Assembly (NCBI RefSeq): GCF_015207425.1
Contig: NZ_JADEWZ010000043.1
Location: 1-42,820 of the forward strand
Origin: Lusitaniella coriacea LEGE 07157
Lineage (GTDB): Bacteria > Cyanobacteriota > Cyanobacteriia > Cyanobacteriales > Spirulinaceae
Direction of reading: 5' to 3'
DNA: 42,820 nucleotides
A program made the position numbers and the translations under genes. The first letter of the stretch is position 1. Every line of letters starts with the position of its first letter. Below the pieces are notes generated by a model. The model did no database searches. It saw only the letters and a list, made by a program, of their open reading frames with translations, and was not told where the DNA came from. This document shows positions 27,125 through 33,804 of the stretch, piece after piece.

Positions 27125-29184
27125 CTATGTATAAGGACCCAAGAATCGCTCTCCATCAAAGTGAATCATATGATCTGGGTTGTCTGCTACCCAAACTTCT
27201 GTTTCCCAACTAATTTCCTTAGAAAACTTGGCAAACATTTTCATATTTTCAAAGGCACTAACGTACACAATTCCAGCAGTACAGCTATCGGTTAGCTCTC
27301 TTAATTTCATATGGCGAAGTTGGTTAATAGGATTTGATGAATGAACAGCTTCAATCATAAAGAGCCAGTTACGATTTTCTTCATAAGCGAGTATATCTGG
27401 AAGCATATTCCTCTCTAATTTAGAGAGTCCTAGCGCTTTGATTTTATTGTTGTCTATGAATAGTATTTTTTTCTCAGTATCGCCCAAGTAAAGTAACTCG
27501 ATCGTTTTATTCGCAAATCTGGGTAAGAACTGTTCTATAACTGCTTTTTGAATTCGGTTATGTGGGCCGGGTGATAGTTTTATGATTTGACGATTGGGCA
27601 GAGTGACTGGAACCATTTTGAATTCCCGTGCCTTACTTAATCGGTCAGCAAGAATTCCCATTCGATCTCTAAAATTCAGTAAGGCTGCTTCCCAGTCATC
27701 ACTTCCATAAGCTCGTAATAGTTGAAGACCGTCTTGATTAACTGCATAACCTCGCGTTCCATCATTTGTGTCAGCCGTAGGATTGGCTGCGCTTTTTTCA
27801 ATAAGTCCAGCCTCCACAAGATAAATTAGGTCTTTTCTGCGAACATCGTCGTAGGATGAATCAGCAATTGTTTCACCGTAATGAGTATTCCAAAACCTAA
27901 TAACTTCCCGTGTCGTCATTGGAGTTGGCCCATTATCAAAATAGCTTTTCGCTTGACTCCAAGGCATTTCCGGTTTGAGTCGCGCAACTGCTAGCAGCGC
28001 TAAAGCAACTCTTTCTCGTCGGCGCGGGGTCATATCTCTGACTGGAATCCCAATATTTCTAATGATGTTAAGTGCCTGCTCTTTTTTTGTAGCGATTGGG
28101 TCTGTCGTCACAAGCTGTTGTTGCTCCGTGTTGCAAAGTTTCTGTTTCGTTATACTTGTACGATGCGTTGGGGATTCGAGGAAGAGCTTAACCTGTTTCG
28201 CTAAAGCAAGAGACATGAGTGGAGCGACAGCATTTCCAATTTGCTCGTACTGTTCGTAGGAGGTTCCTTGGAACTCAAACCAATCGGGAAATCCTTGAAG
28301 TCTAGCACTTTCCCGAACAGTCAGCATTCTGCGGCGACCATCTGGCAACCTGATACGCAGCATATCAGCCGTTGCTCCTCCCAGATTGCGGCAGGTTACA
28401 GTCCTAGAAGGTGTGTCTAAGTGTAAATCTCTCGGTCGAACGCACTGGCTTTTCTTCTCGTATGCTGCAACGTAGCGATCCATGTTTGGGGTCAAAAATC
28501 GACTATCGGAGTCAAAGTGTAATGCAGAGGAGCCTAGTGCTAGACCTGCTGTTACGGCTTGAGTTGTAAACGCTTCGGGCCATAACCAACCTACGCGAGA
28601 AGCGACGATAACAACTCTTTCTCGCTTTTGAGGTACGCCATATTCCAACGCCTTGAAAAGCTTCGTATCTACGTTATAACCAAATCGTTCTAATTCCGCG
28701 ATTGTTTGTCGTAGATAGTCCTTATTTCGATAGAGTAAACCCCTGACATTTTCCAAAATGGCTATCTTAGGTTGGATGCGATTGACTGCATCAAGGAAGA
28801 TAGGAAAGCCATCTCTCGCATCCTGCTTACCTCGTTGATAACCGATTTGGCTGAACGGTTGACAAGGTGGTCCACCAATAATAACGTCTGCCTCTCCTTC
28901 TGGCATTCCCACAGACAGCATTTTTTTTTCACAGCTACCGCACAAGTTCGTATTGTAGGTGGCTACTGCCTGCTGCTTCATTTCAAAGCCGTAGGTGTGG
29001 AATCCTTCAACTTCAAAACCTAAAGCTAAACCACCACACCCTGCAAACAAATCGAGTATGACTGGAGCATCGGGGGGGAAATTAGGTTTAGGTAACATTT
29101 CATGCAACCACGATAACCAGGTTTCATGGTCAGAAAAGGTACGACGATTGAGAAGATTAAGTTGAATTCCAACCATAACGTCAT
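26899..29184. mobile_element. Putative inserted restriction-modification cassette at the ruvA 3' end
   Basis: The 2286 bp between the two 26-bp direct repeats contain only the methyltransferase-endonuclease gene and a short non-coding tail. The interior has no HIP1 octamer that I can find, whereas both flanks do. The arrangement looks like an insertion that rebuilt the ruvA end, either by site-specific integration at an attachment site or by recombination. No recombinase gene is present, so the mechanism is open. Confidence 0.65.
27125..29176 (-). CDS. Fused cytosine-C5 DNA methyltransferase and BsuBI/PstI-type restriction endonuclease
   Basis: One 683-residue protein. Residues about 38-330 are a complete C5 methyltransferase: motif I DLFAGCGG (42-49), motif IV GGPPCQPFSQ with nucleophile C105, motif VI ENV (142-144), motif VIII QKRERV (183-188), a short target-recognition region (about 195-255), motif IX RTVTCRN and motif X GNAVAP (314-319). 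After a polar linker (330-365), residues 366-510 match the helical N-terminal domain of BsuBI/PstI endonucleases. Residues 520-683 match the catalytic domain, with a PD-(D/E)xK-like LPDILAYEE...MIEAV (D594, E609), SCTAGIVYVSAF, and WETEVWVADNPDHMIHFDGE. The gene starts 8 bp after the ruvA stop. Methylation would protect host DNA and the nuclease would cut unmodified DNA. The recognition sequence is unknown; characterised BsuBI/PstI relatives cut CTGCAG. Confidence 0.88.
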   Translation of the reverse strand: MVGIQLNLLNRRTFSDHETWLSWLHEMLPKPNFPPDAPVILDLFAGCGGLALGFEVEGFHTYGFEMKQQAVATYNTNLCGSCEKKMLSVGMPEGEADVIIGGPPCQPFSQIGYQRGKQDARDGFPIFLDAVNRIQPKIAILENVRGLLYRNKDYLRQTIAELERFGYNVDTKLFKALEYGVPQKRERVVIVASRVGWLWPEAFTTQAVTAGLALGSSALHFDSDSRFLTPNMDRYVAAYEKKSQCVRPRDLHLDTPSRTVTCRNLGGATADMLRIRLPDGRRRMLTVRESARLQGFPDWFEFQGTSYEQYEQIGNAVAPLMSLALAKQVKLFLESPTHRTSITKQKLCNTEQQQLVTTDPIATKKEQALNIIRNIGIPVRDMTPRRRERVALALLAVARLKPEMPWSQAKSYFDNGPTPMTTREVIRFWNTHYGETIADSSYDDVRRKDLIYLVEAGLIEKSAANPTADTNDGTRGYAVNQDGLQLLRAYGSDDWEAALLNFRDRMGILADRLSKAREFKMVPVTLPNRQIIKLSPGPHNRIQKAVIEQFLPRFANKTIELLYLGDTEKKILFIDNNKIKALGLSKLERNMLPDILAYEENRNWLFMIEAVHSSNPINQLRHMKLRELTDSCTAGIVYVSAFENMKMFAKFSKEISWETEVWVADNPDHMIHFDGERFLGPYT

Positions 29185-29210
29185 TTACTCACTCAACCAC
29201 GCGATCGCGC
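29185..29210 (-). repeat. 26-bp direct repeat 2 (native ruvA 3' end)
   Basis: This is the final 26 bp of ruvA, coding for AIAWLSE and the TAA stop, repeated exactly at 26873-26898. It is the native copy because it continues into intact ruvA. Confidence 0.9.
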
Positions 29211-29817
29211 GCCGAATCCATTCTTCGGGATTGGGATTTTTGAGCAGTTGCGCGTCCCCGCTTAAGGTAGAGAAGGCTTGCTCGATTTCCTCGTTTTCAT
29301 ACCCCAATGCCAATAGCGTCATTTCTACATCCTCAAGAATTGCCATTGAAGGAACCGCCGCAGATGTCGCCGTTTTCACGCCGGAGAGTTTTCGCCATTG
29401 AGAGAGTTTGGTTCTTAGTTCCAATGCAATGCGCTCGGCGGTTTTTTTGCCCACGCCGGGGGTTTTCGAGAGGGTTTGCACATTGCCTGCAACGATGGCT
29501 TGTACGAGGTTTTCCAACCCTAGGGTATCAATGAGCGCGATCGCGAGTTGCGCCCCAATTCCACTCACGCTGACTAACTGACGAAATAAATCTCGTTCGG
29601 CGGCGGAGGCAAAACCATACAAAATTGGCTGTTCTTCTCGCATTTGCTGGTGAGTAAACACCTGCATCACCGCGTCGGTTCCCAGGGAAACTTGTCGGGC
29701 AAAACGGGAGGGAATTTGCACCTCGTAGCCAATTTGGTTAACCTCAACAATCAGCATGATGCGGTTGTTTAAGCCTTTAACCGTTTCAATCGCTTGCCCT
29801 TTGAGATAACTAATCAT
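29185..29817 (-). CDS. ruvA: Holliday junction branch migration protein RuvA
   Basis: A 210-residue RuvA of normal length. Domain I is the OB fold (MISYLKGQAIETVKGLNNRI, VNQIGYEVQIP). Domain II has helix-hairpin-helix motifs (VSGIGAQLAIAL near 85, and LSKTPGVGKKTAERIALEL near 120). Domain III is the C-terminal three-helix domain that contacts RuvB (DVEMTLLALGYENEEIEQAF). RuvA tetramers bind four-way DNA junctions and load RuvB. Its ATG overlaps the spp stop as ATGA, so the two are probably translationally coupled. Its last 26 bp are duplicated beyond the methyltransferase cassette. Confidence 0.97.
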   Translation of the reverse strand: MISYLKGQAIETVKGLNNRIMLIVEVNQIGYEVQIPSRFARQVSLGTDAVMQVFTHQQMREEQPILYGFASAAERDLFRQLVSVSGIGAQLAIALIDTLGLENLVQAIVAGNVQTLSKTPGVGKKTAERIALELRTKLSQWRKLSGVKTATSAAVPSMAILEDVEMTLLALGYENEEIEQAFSTLSGDAQLLKNPNPEEWIRRAIAWLSE

Positions 29818-30566
29818 GAAATAAAGTCAAAATGCGCCAAACCTTCCAATATTCCTCCCGAATAGAAAGCATCGGCAAAATACAGATCGTCGGTTCGGTT
29901 ATCTTCATACCACTGTCGCAGTTCGGACATGGCATTCCCTACGATAATCCCTTTGGAGGTTCTTTGAGCGAACAGTGCGATATCGTTCCCCGAATCGCCA
30001 CACGCCACGGTTCGTTCTGGGGAAAAACCCCACTTTTGTTGGAGAAACTCCAACGCTAATCCTTTATTGCCATTTTTAGGCAGGATATCCAGGTCTTTCG
30101 CGCCGCTATACACCAATTGAATATTTAATCCTTGCTCGGTGAGGGCGGATTCGAGGGCGGGAAGGACTTCGGGGGCTGCGTTTTGAGTTAAATGGTAGCT
30201 GGCTTTAAATTCGCCTTGCTCGGTGTCTGATTGGAGCGAGAGCGCGTTAAACTTGCCTGCAATGGCAAGAATTGCATCGCGATTCCAACCGGGAGAAAGC
30301 CTTTCAACCCATTGGGGATCGAGGATATCTTCATTGGGATTGGGATAAATTGCCGTTCCTACCGAAGCAACGAGAGCATCGGGATGTAGCAGGGTTTGCT
30401 CTTCGGTGAGTTGTTGGTAGAGAAAGCGCGATCTCCCGGTGGCGTAAACAATTTTTGTACCAAACTCTTGGCGATGCTGAGAGAGGCGTTGATTGAGGGT
30501 TTCCAGCGCCGCGCGATCGCCAACTAGGGTATTATCTAAATCCGTTACGAATAAAAAGGGTGTCAC
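29814..30566 (-). CDS. spp: Sucrose-phosphate phosphatase
   Basis: A 250-residue HAD-superfamily phosphatase of the SPP type. Motif I is VTDLDNTLVGD (catalytic D9 and D11). Others are YATGRSRF (motif II, about 42-49), the lysine in DLDILPKNGNKGLALEFL, and motif III/IV TVACGDSGNDIALF near 185-198. It removes phosphate from sucrose 6-phosphate, the last step in making sucrose, a compatible solute in many cyanobacteria. It starts at GTG (30566), which fits the family N-terminus. It overlaps ruvA by 4 bp downstream, and a heptamer tandem repeat lies just upstream. Confidence 0.92.
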   Translation of the reverse strand: MTPFLFVTDLDNTLVGDRAALETLNQRLSQHRQEFGTKIVYATGRSRFLYQQLTEEQTLLHPDALVASVGTAIYPNPNEDILDPQWVERLSPGWNRDAILAIAGKFNALSLQSDTEQGEFKASYHLTQNAAPEVLPALESALTEQGLNIQLVYSGAKDLDILPKNGNKGLALEFLQQKWGFSPERTVACGDSGNDIALFAQRTSKGIIVGNAMSELRQWYEDNRTDDLYFADAFYSGGILEGLAHFDFIS

Positions 30567-30773
30567 TTTTCAGTTATCAGTGAGGGCAGAGGGCAGAGGG
30601 CAGAGGGCAGATGGCAGATGGCAGATGGCAGATGGCAGATGGCAGATGGGAGAAACCCACGCCGACAAAGAAAGGGAGAAACTTGCTAAACTCCTATCAT
30701 ACATAGGTTTGAGGGACGGAGCGTGATTTTTGGTTTCTGAAGAGTCAGACGATTCTCCCTATACCCCTTACCC

Positions 30774-30841
30774 AATTACGCTTAATGTGTATCAGAAGCT
30801 AAAATCCTTACTCTGCGGTAATTTCTTCTGACTCTTCCCTG
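30774..30841 (+). repeat. 68-bp inverted repeat, left copy
   Basis: Matches the reverse complement of 32211-32278 at 66 of 68 positions. Together the copies enclose the FKBP and phasin-like genes. Confidence 0.92.
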
Positions 30842-30863
30842 TCTTGCCGAGCGTTCCCTTGCT

Positions 30864-30953
30864 AAGTCGGTTGGATAAGCTGAGGAGGTGGCGACATTCG
30901 AGGTCTCCTCGAATGCTTGTGACCGCAGTGGAAGCCTCAGCATCCCCCGACTT
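30864..30953 (-). repeat. Nested palindromic element, copy with covarying stems
   Basis: The ends AAGTCGG/CCGACTT correspond to AGGTCGG/CCGACCT in the copy at 17146-17284. The inner hairpin at 30895-30915 is CATTCGAGG-TCT-CCTCGAATG, corresponding to CATTTGAGG-AAA-CCTCAAATG at 17185-17205. In both stems the differences are paired and keep base pairing. A further stem pairs GCTGAGG with CCTCAGC. Confidence 0.8.
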
Positions 30954-31099
30954 CTTCCGGCGGCGCGGGGTCTCGGCGCTGTTCCCTTGTCCTAGCAAGG
31001 ATTTCAAGTAATTCACATCAGGCATCAATTGGTAATTGGTAAAGATTAACCCGGTTCTTTTTGCCAAGAAACCGGGTTGTAGAAATTGATAGTTGAAGA

Positions 31100-31657
31100 T
31101 TAGCGAATGTCCAAGAGTTCGACATCGAAAAGTAGCGTTGCGTTGGGAGGGATAACACCGCCTGCACCGCGCGAACCGTAGCCTAATTCTGAAGGGATAA
31201 TCAGCTTGCGTCGTCCGCCCACTTTCATCGAAGCTACGCCTTCGTCCCAACCTTTAATGACTTGTCCGACTCCGATTTTAAAGGAGAACGGTTGATTGCG
31301 ATCGCGCGAACTGTCGAATTTCGAGCCATCCTCAAGGGTTCCCGTGTAATGTACCACCACGGTTTGACCTTTTTCGGGAGATGCTCCGGTTCCTTCAACC
31401 AAATCAACGTATTGCAGCCCTGAATCGGTGGTTACCGTATTTTCCATATCCTTGTCGTCCTCTTGATTATCCATTGCGATTAGCTTAACGTCTTGGGGTG
31501 CATCTTGCGGCACAGTTGCTTCCACGGTTGCTTTGGGTTGGGAAATTTCTGTCACCGCGATCGCGTTTTGGGAATCGTTTCCACCAAAAAATAGACCCCA
31601 AGCCAACACTAATCCACAGGCGACAATTACCGTCAAACTAATCCAAACTTCTTTCAT
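31100..31657 (-). CDS. FKBP-type peptidyl-prolyl cis-trans isomerase, membrane-anchored
   Basis: A 185-residue protein from the ATG at 31657, chosen because GAGGAGG lies 6 nt upstream. An N-terminal signal anchor ([20 protein letters not shown], about residues 4-23) and an acidic linker (to about 85) precede one FKBP domain. That domain has [42 protein letters not shown] and [13 protein letters not shown]-like ends. Aromatic active-site residues are conserved, so it is probably active on the periplasmic or lumen side. It follows the phasin-like gene by 26 bp, suggesting co-transcription. The pair sits between inverted repeats. Confidence 0.92.
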   Translation of the reverse strand: MKEVWISLTVIVACGLVLAWGLFFGGNDSQNAIAVTEISQPKATVEATVPQDAPQDVKLIAMDNQEDDKDMENTVTTDSGLQYVDLVEGTGASPEKGQTVVVHYTGTLEDGSKFDSSRDRNQPFSFKIGVGQVIKGWDEGVASMKVGGRRKLIIPSELGYGSRGAGGVIPPNATLLFDVELLDIR

Positions 31658-31683
31658 ATTTTCCTCCTCACGATTGTACGAAC

Positions 31684-32007
31684 TTAGCGCCAATGCTTAT
31701 TTTCCAAATCTCGGACTTGACGTTCCAGACGATCGATTCGTCCCCGCAATTCATCCATTTCTGACTGACGGGGAACCCCTAAGTCCCGCAAAGTATTGCG
31801 AAGTTGGCGTTCCATATTTTCCTCGAAATTACCTTGTTCGGAACGCAGTTTCGTCATTAGATCGTCAACCATTGTTTTCGCTTGGTCGGAATCAATTTTA
31901 CCTTCCCGAACCAATTGTTCGCTGGCTTCTCGTAATTTTTCAGCAACGAGAGAGGTTGTCCCTACGCCAACCATTAAAAGCTGTTGAATCCAGTTGTTAT
32001 TATCCAT
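31684..32007 (-). CDS. Phasin-like small coiled-coil protein
   Basis: A 107-residue helical protein. After a short hydrophobic N-terminal segment ([20 protein letters not shown]) come [20 protein letters not shown] and a C-terminal coiled coil ([19 protein letters not shown]). This layout is like PhaF/PhaP-related granule proteins and the small phasin family proteins found widely in cyanobacteria. Binding to polyhydroxybutyrate granules cannot be claimed, since no PHB genes are nearby. It is the first gene of a probable two-gene unit with the FKBP isomerase. Confidence 0.75.
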   Translation of the reverse strand: MDNNNWIQQLLMVGVGTTSLVAEKLREASEQLVREGKIDSDQAKTMVDDLMTKLRSEQGNFEENMERQLRNTLRDLGVPRQSEMDELRGRIDRLERQVRDLENKHWR

Positions 32008-32485
32008 TGTTAAAGCTTGTGACTAACCAAGATGTGAATCTAACCCCAAAACCAGAGCGCTTTCAAGAATTCAAACGTCCTGTGACTTTTTCATGATGGC
32101 ACAATTCAGCGATTGTAATTAATGATGAGTTGTCGTAAATACCGACTAGTTTACGCCTGATGTGAACACCCTGAAATCCTCGCTGGGACGAGGGAACAGG
32201 GAACAGGGAACAGGGAAGAGTAAGAAGAAATTACCGCAGAGTAAGGGTTTTAGCTTCTGATACACATTAAGCGTAATTTACAAGTCCGATCGAAAGGGCA
32301 TAAGGCAAGGGAGATACACCGCTAATAGCTTACAAAAAATCAATGTCTCGCACCCTCATCTCAAATTGAGGATCGGGAGTATGGCACAATGATGGGAATT
32401 ATACGCAAGGTCGGATGTTCATCTGTCCGGGTTGTGCGGTATTGTTAAATTTTCACCGGAGTTTATTGAGCATCATCATCTGCTA
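32008..32485. other. Intergenic region between phasin-like gene and hisS
   Basis: A divergent promoter region for the phasin-like gene and hisS. It contains a GGGAACA heptamer run (about 32191-32216) and the right 68-bp inverted repeat. The last 200 bp before hisS includes a short palindrome (CTCAAATTGAG near 32358-32368). No further gene is visible. Confidence 0.7.
32211..32278 (-). repeat. 68-bp inverted repeat, right copy
   Basis: Reverse-complement partner of 30774-30841, with two mismatches. It is directly preceded by the GGGAACA heptamer run. Confidence 0.92.
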
Positions 32486-33757
32486 ATGGGAGCCATCCAA
32501 GCATTAAGGGGAACGAGGGACATTCTGCCTGAAGAGGTCTGTTATTGGCAGTCTGTCGAAGCTACTGCACGAGATGTTTTCAGCCGCGCAGTTTATCAAG
32601 AAATTCGTCCGCCCATTTTCGAGCAAACTGCTCTGTTTGAACGTGGAATTGGGGAAGCCACGGATGTTGTGGGGAAAGAGATGTACACCTTTACCGATCG
32701 CGGCGATCGCTCGATTACCCTGCGACCGGAGTTCACAGCAGGGGTGGTACGGGCATATATTGAAAATAAATTATTTGCGCAAGGTGGCGTGCAGCGCTTG
32801 TGGTATATCGGTCCCGCATTTCGTTACGAACGCCCCCAAGCGGGTCGCCAAAGGCAGTTCCATCAAATTGGCATGGAATTAATTGGCAGCTCCGATCCCC
32901 GCGCAGATGTGGAAGTTATTGCCCTTGCAACGGATTTATTGCAAAGTTTGGGGTTAAAAAGCCTCAAACTCGATTTGAATTCTGTAGGGACGGGAGAAGA
33001 CCGACAGAACTATCGCTCGGCGTTGGTTGAGTATTTAACCCCTTATCAAGAGGAACTCGATCCCGATTCGCGCGATCGCCTTACGCGCAATCCCCTACGA
33101 ATTTTAGATAGTAAAGACAAACGCACTCAAGAAATTGTCAAAGATGCGCCCAACCTTCTTGATTATTTGGGAGACACATCACAAAAACACTTCGAGCAAG
33201 TGCAACAACTCCTCAAAGATTTAGGTATTGCGTACCAAATTAACCCCCGTTTGGTGCGTGGCTTGGACTACTACACCCACACCGCTTTTGAGATTCAATC
33301 GGACGATTTGGGGGCGCAAGCGACGGTTTGTGGTGGCGGTCGTTACGATGGGTTGGTCGAACAACTCGGTGGTGCGAGTACCCCGGCTGTGGGGTGGGCG
33401 TTGGGGATGGAACGCTTGATCCTCCTGCTGCAACAACTCCAAATGGCTTCCCCATCCCATCCCGATTTTTACGTTATTTCTAAGGGCGATCGCGCTCAAA
33501 ATTCCGCTCTAATTTTGACACAAAAGCTTCGCGCTCTGGGCTTTCGGGTTGAATTCGACTTGAGTGGCAGTGCCTTTGGCAAACAGTTTAAACGCGCCGA
33601 CCGCAGCAATGCAACCGCTTGTTTAGTTTTGGGGGAAGCGGAGATCGAAAGTGGCACGGTCAAACTAAAATGGATGGCAACTCAAGAAGAAGACGCGATC
33701 GCGCAATCTCAACTTCTTGCTATGAGCGACGAACTGCGTCAAAGAATGGTACGTTGA
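32486..33757 (+). CDS. hisS: Histidyl-tRNA synthetase
   Basis: A class II aminoacyl-tRNA synthetase of 423 residues from the ATG at 32486 ([17 protein letters not shown]). An in-frame start at 32432 would add 18 unconserved residues. Motif 1 region ([20 protein letters not shown]), motif 2 ([16 protein letters not shown]), the histidine-binding [14 protein letters not shown] and CGGGRYDGL, and motif 3 ([14 protein letters not shown]) are all present. The C-terminal anticodon-binding domain follows. It charges tRNA-His. The next gene starts 47 bp downstream. Confidence 0.97.
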   Translation: MGAIQALRGTRDILPEEVCYWQSVEATARDVFSRAVYQEIRPPIFEQTALFERGIGEATDVVGKEMYTFTDRGDRSITLRPEFTAGVVRAYIENKLFAQGGVQRLWYIGPAFRYERPQAGRQRQFHQIGMELIGSSDPRADVEVIALATDLLQSLGLKSLKLDLNSVGTGEDRQNYRSALVEYLTPYQEELDPDSRDRLTRNPLRILDSKDKRTQEIVKDAPNLLDYLGDTSQKHFEQVQQLLKDLGIAYQINPRLVRGLDYYTHTAFEIQSDDLGAQATVCGGGRYDGLVEQLGGASTPAVGWALGMERLILLLQQLQMASPSHPDFYVISKGDRAQNSALILTQKLRALGFRVEFDLSGSAFGKQFKRADRSNATACLVLGEAEIESGTVKLKWMATQEEDAIAQSQLLAMSDELRQRMVR

Positions 33758-33804
33758 CGGATTGCCGTTAGCGACCGTCGATCGTTATATCATTCATCAC
33801 GATT

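Larger units (their letters stand above)
30567..31099. repeat. Repeat cluster between spp and the FKBP gene
   Basis: No gene is present. The cluster holds: a heptanucleotide tandem repeat (GGCAGAG/GGCAGAT, 30584-30650) directly upstream of spp; a stretch around 30650-30690 resembling the in-gene insertion at 330-380; the left 68-bp inverted repeat (30774-30841); a nested palindrome (30864-30953); and a CCTAGCAAGG...CATCAGGCAT block near 30990-31027 shared with 17.37 kb. Near 31050-31080, AACCCGGTT/AACCGGGTT forms a hairpin (TTTTTGCCAAG loop) that could terminate the FKBP transcript. Confidence 0.85.
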
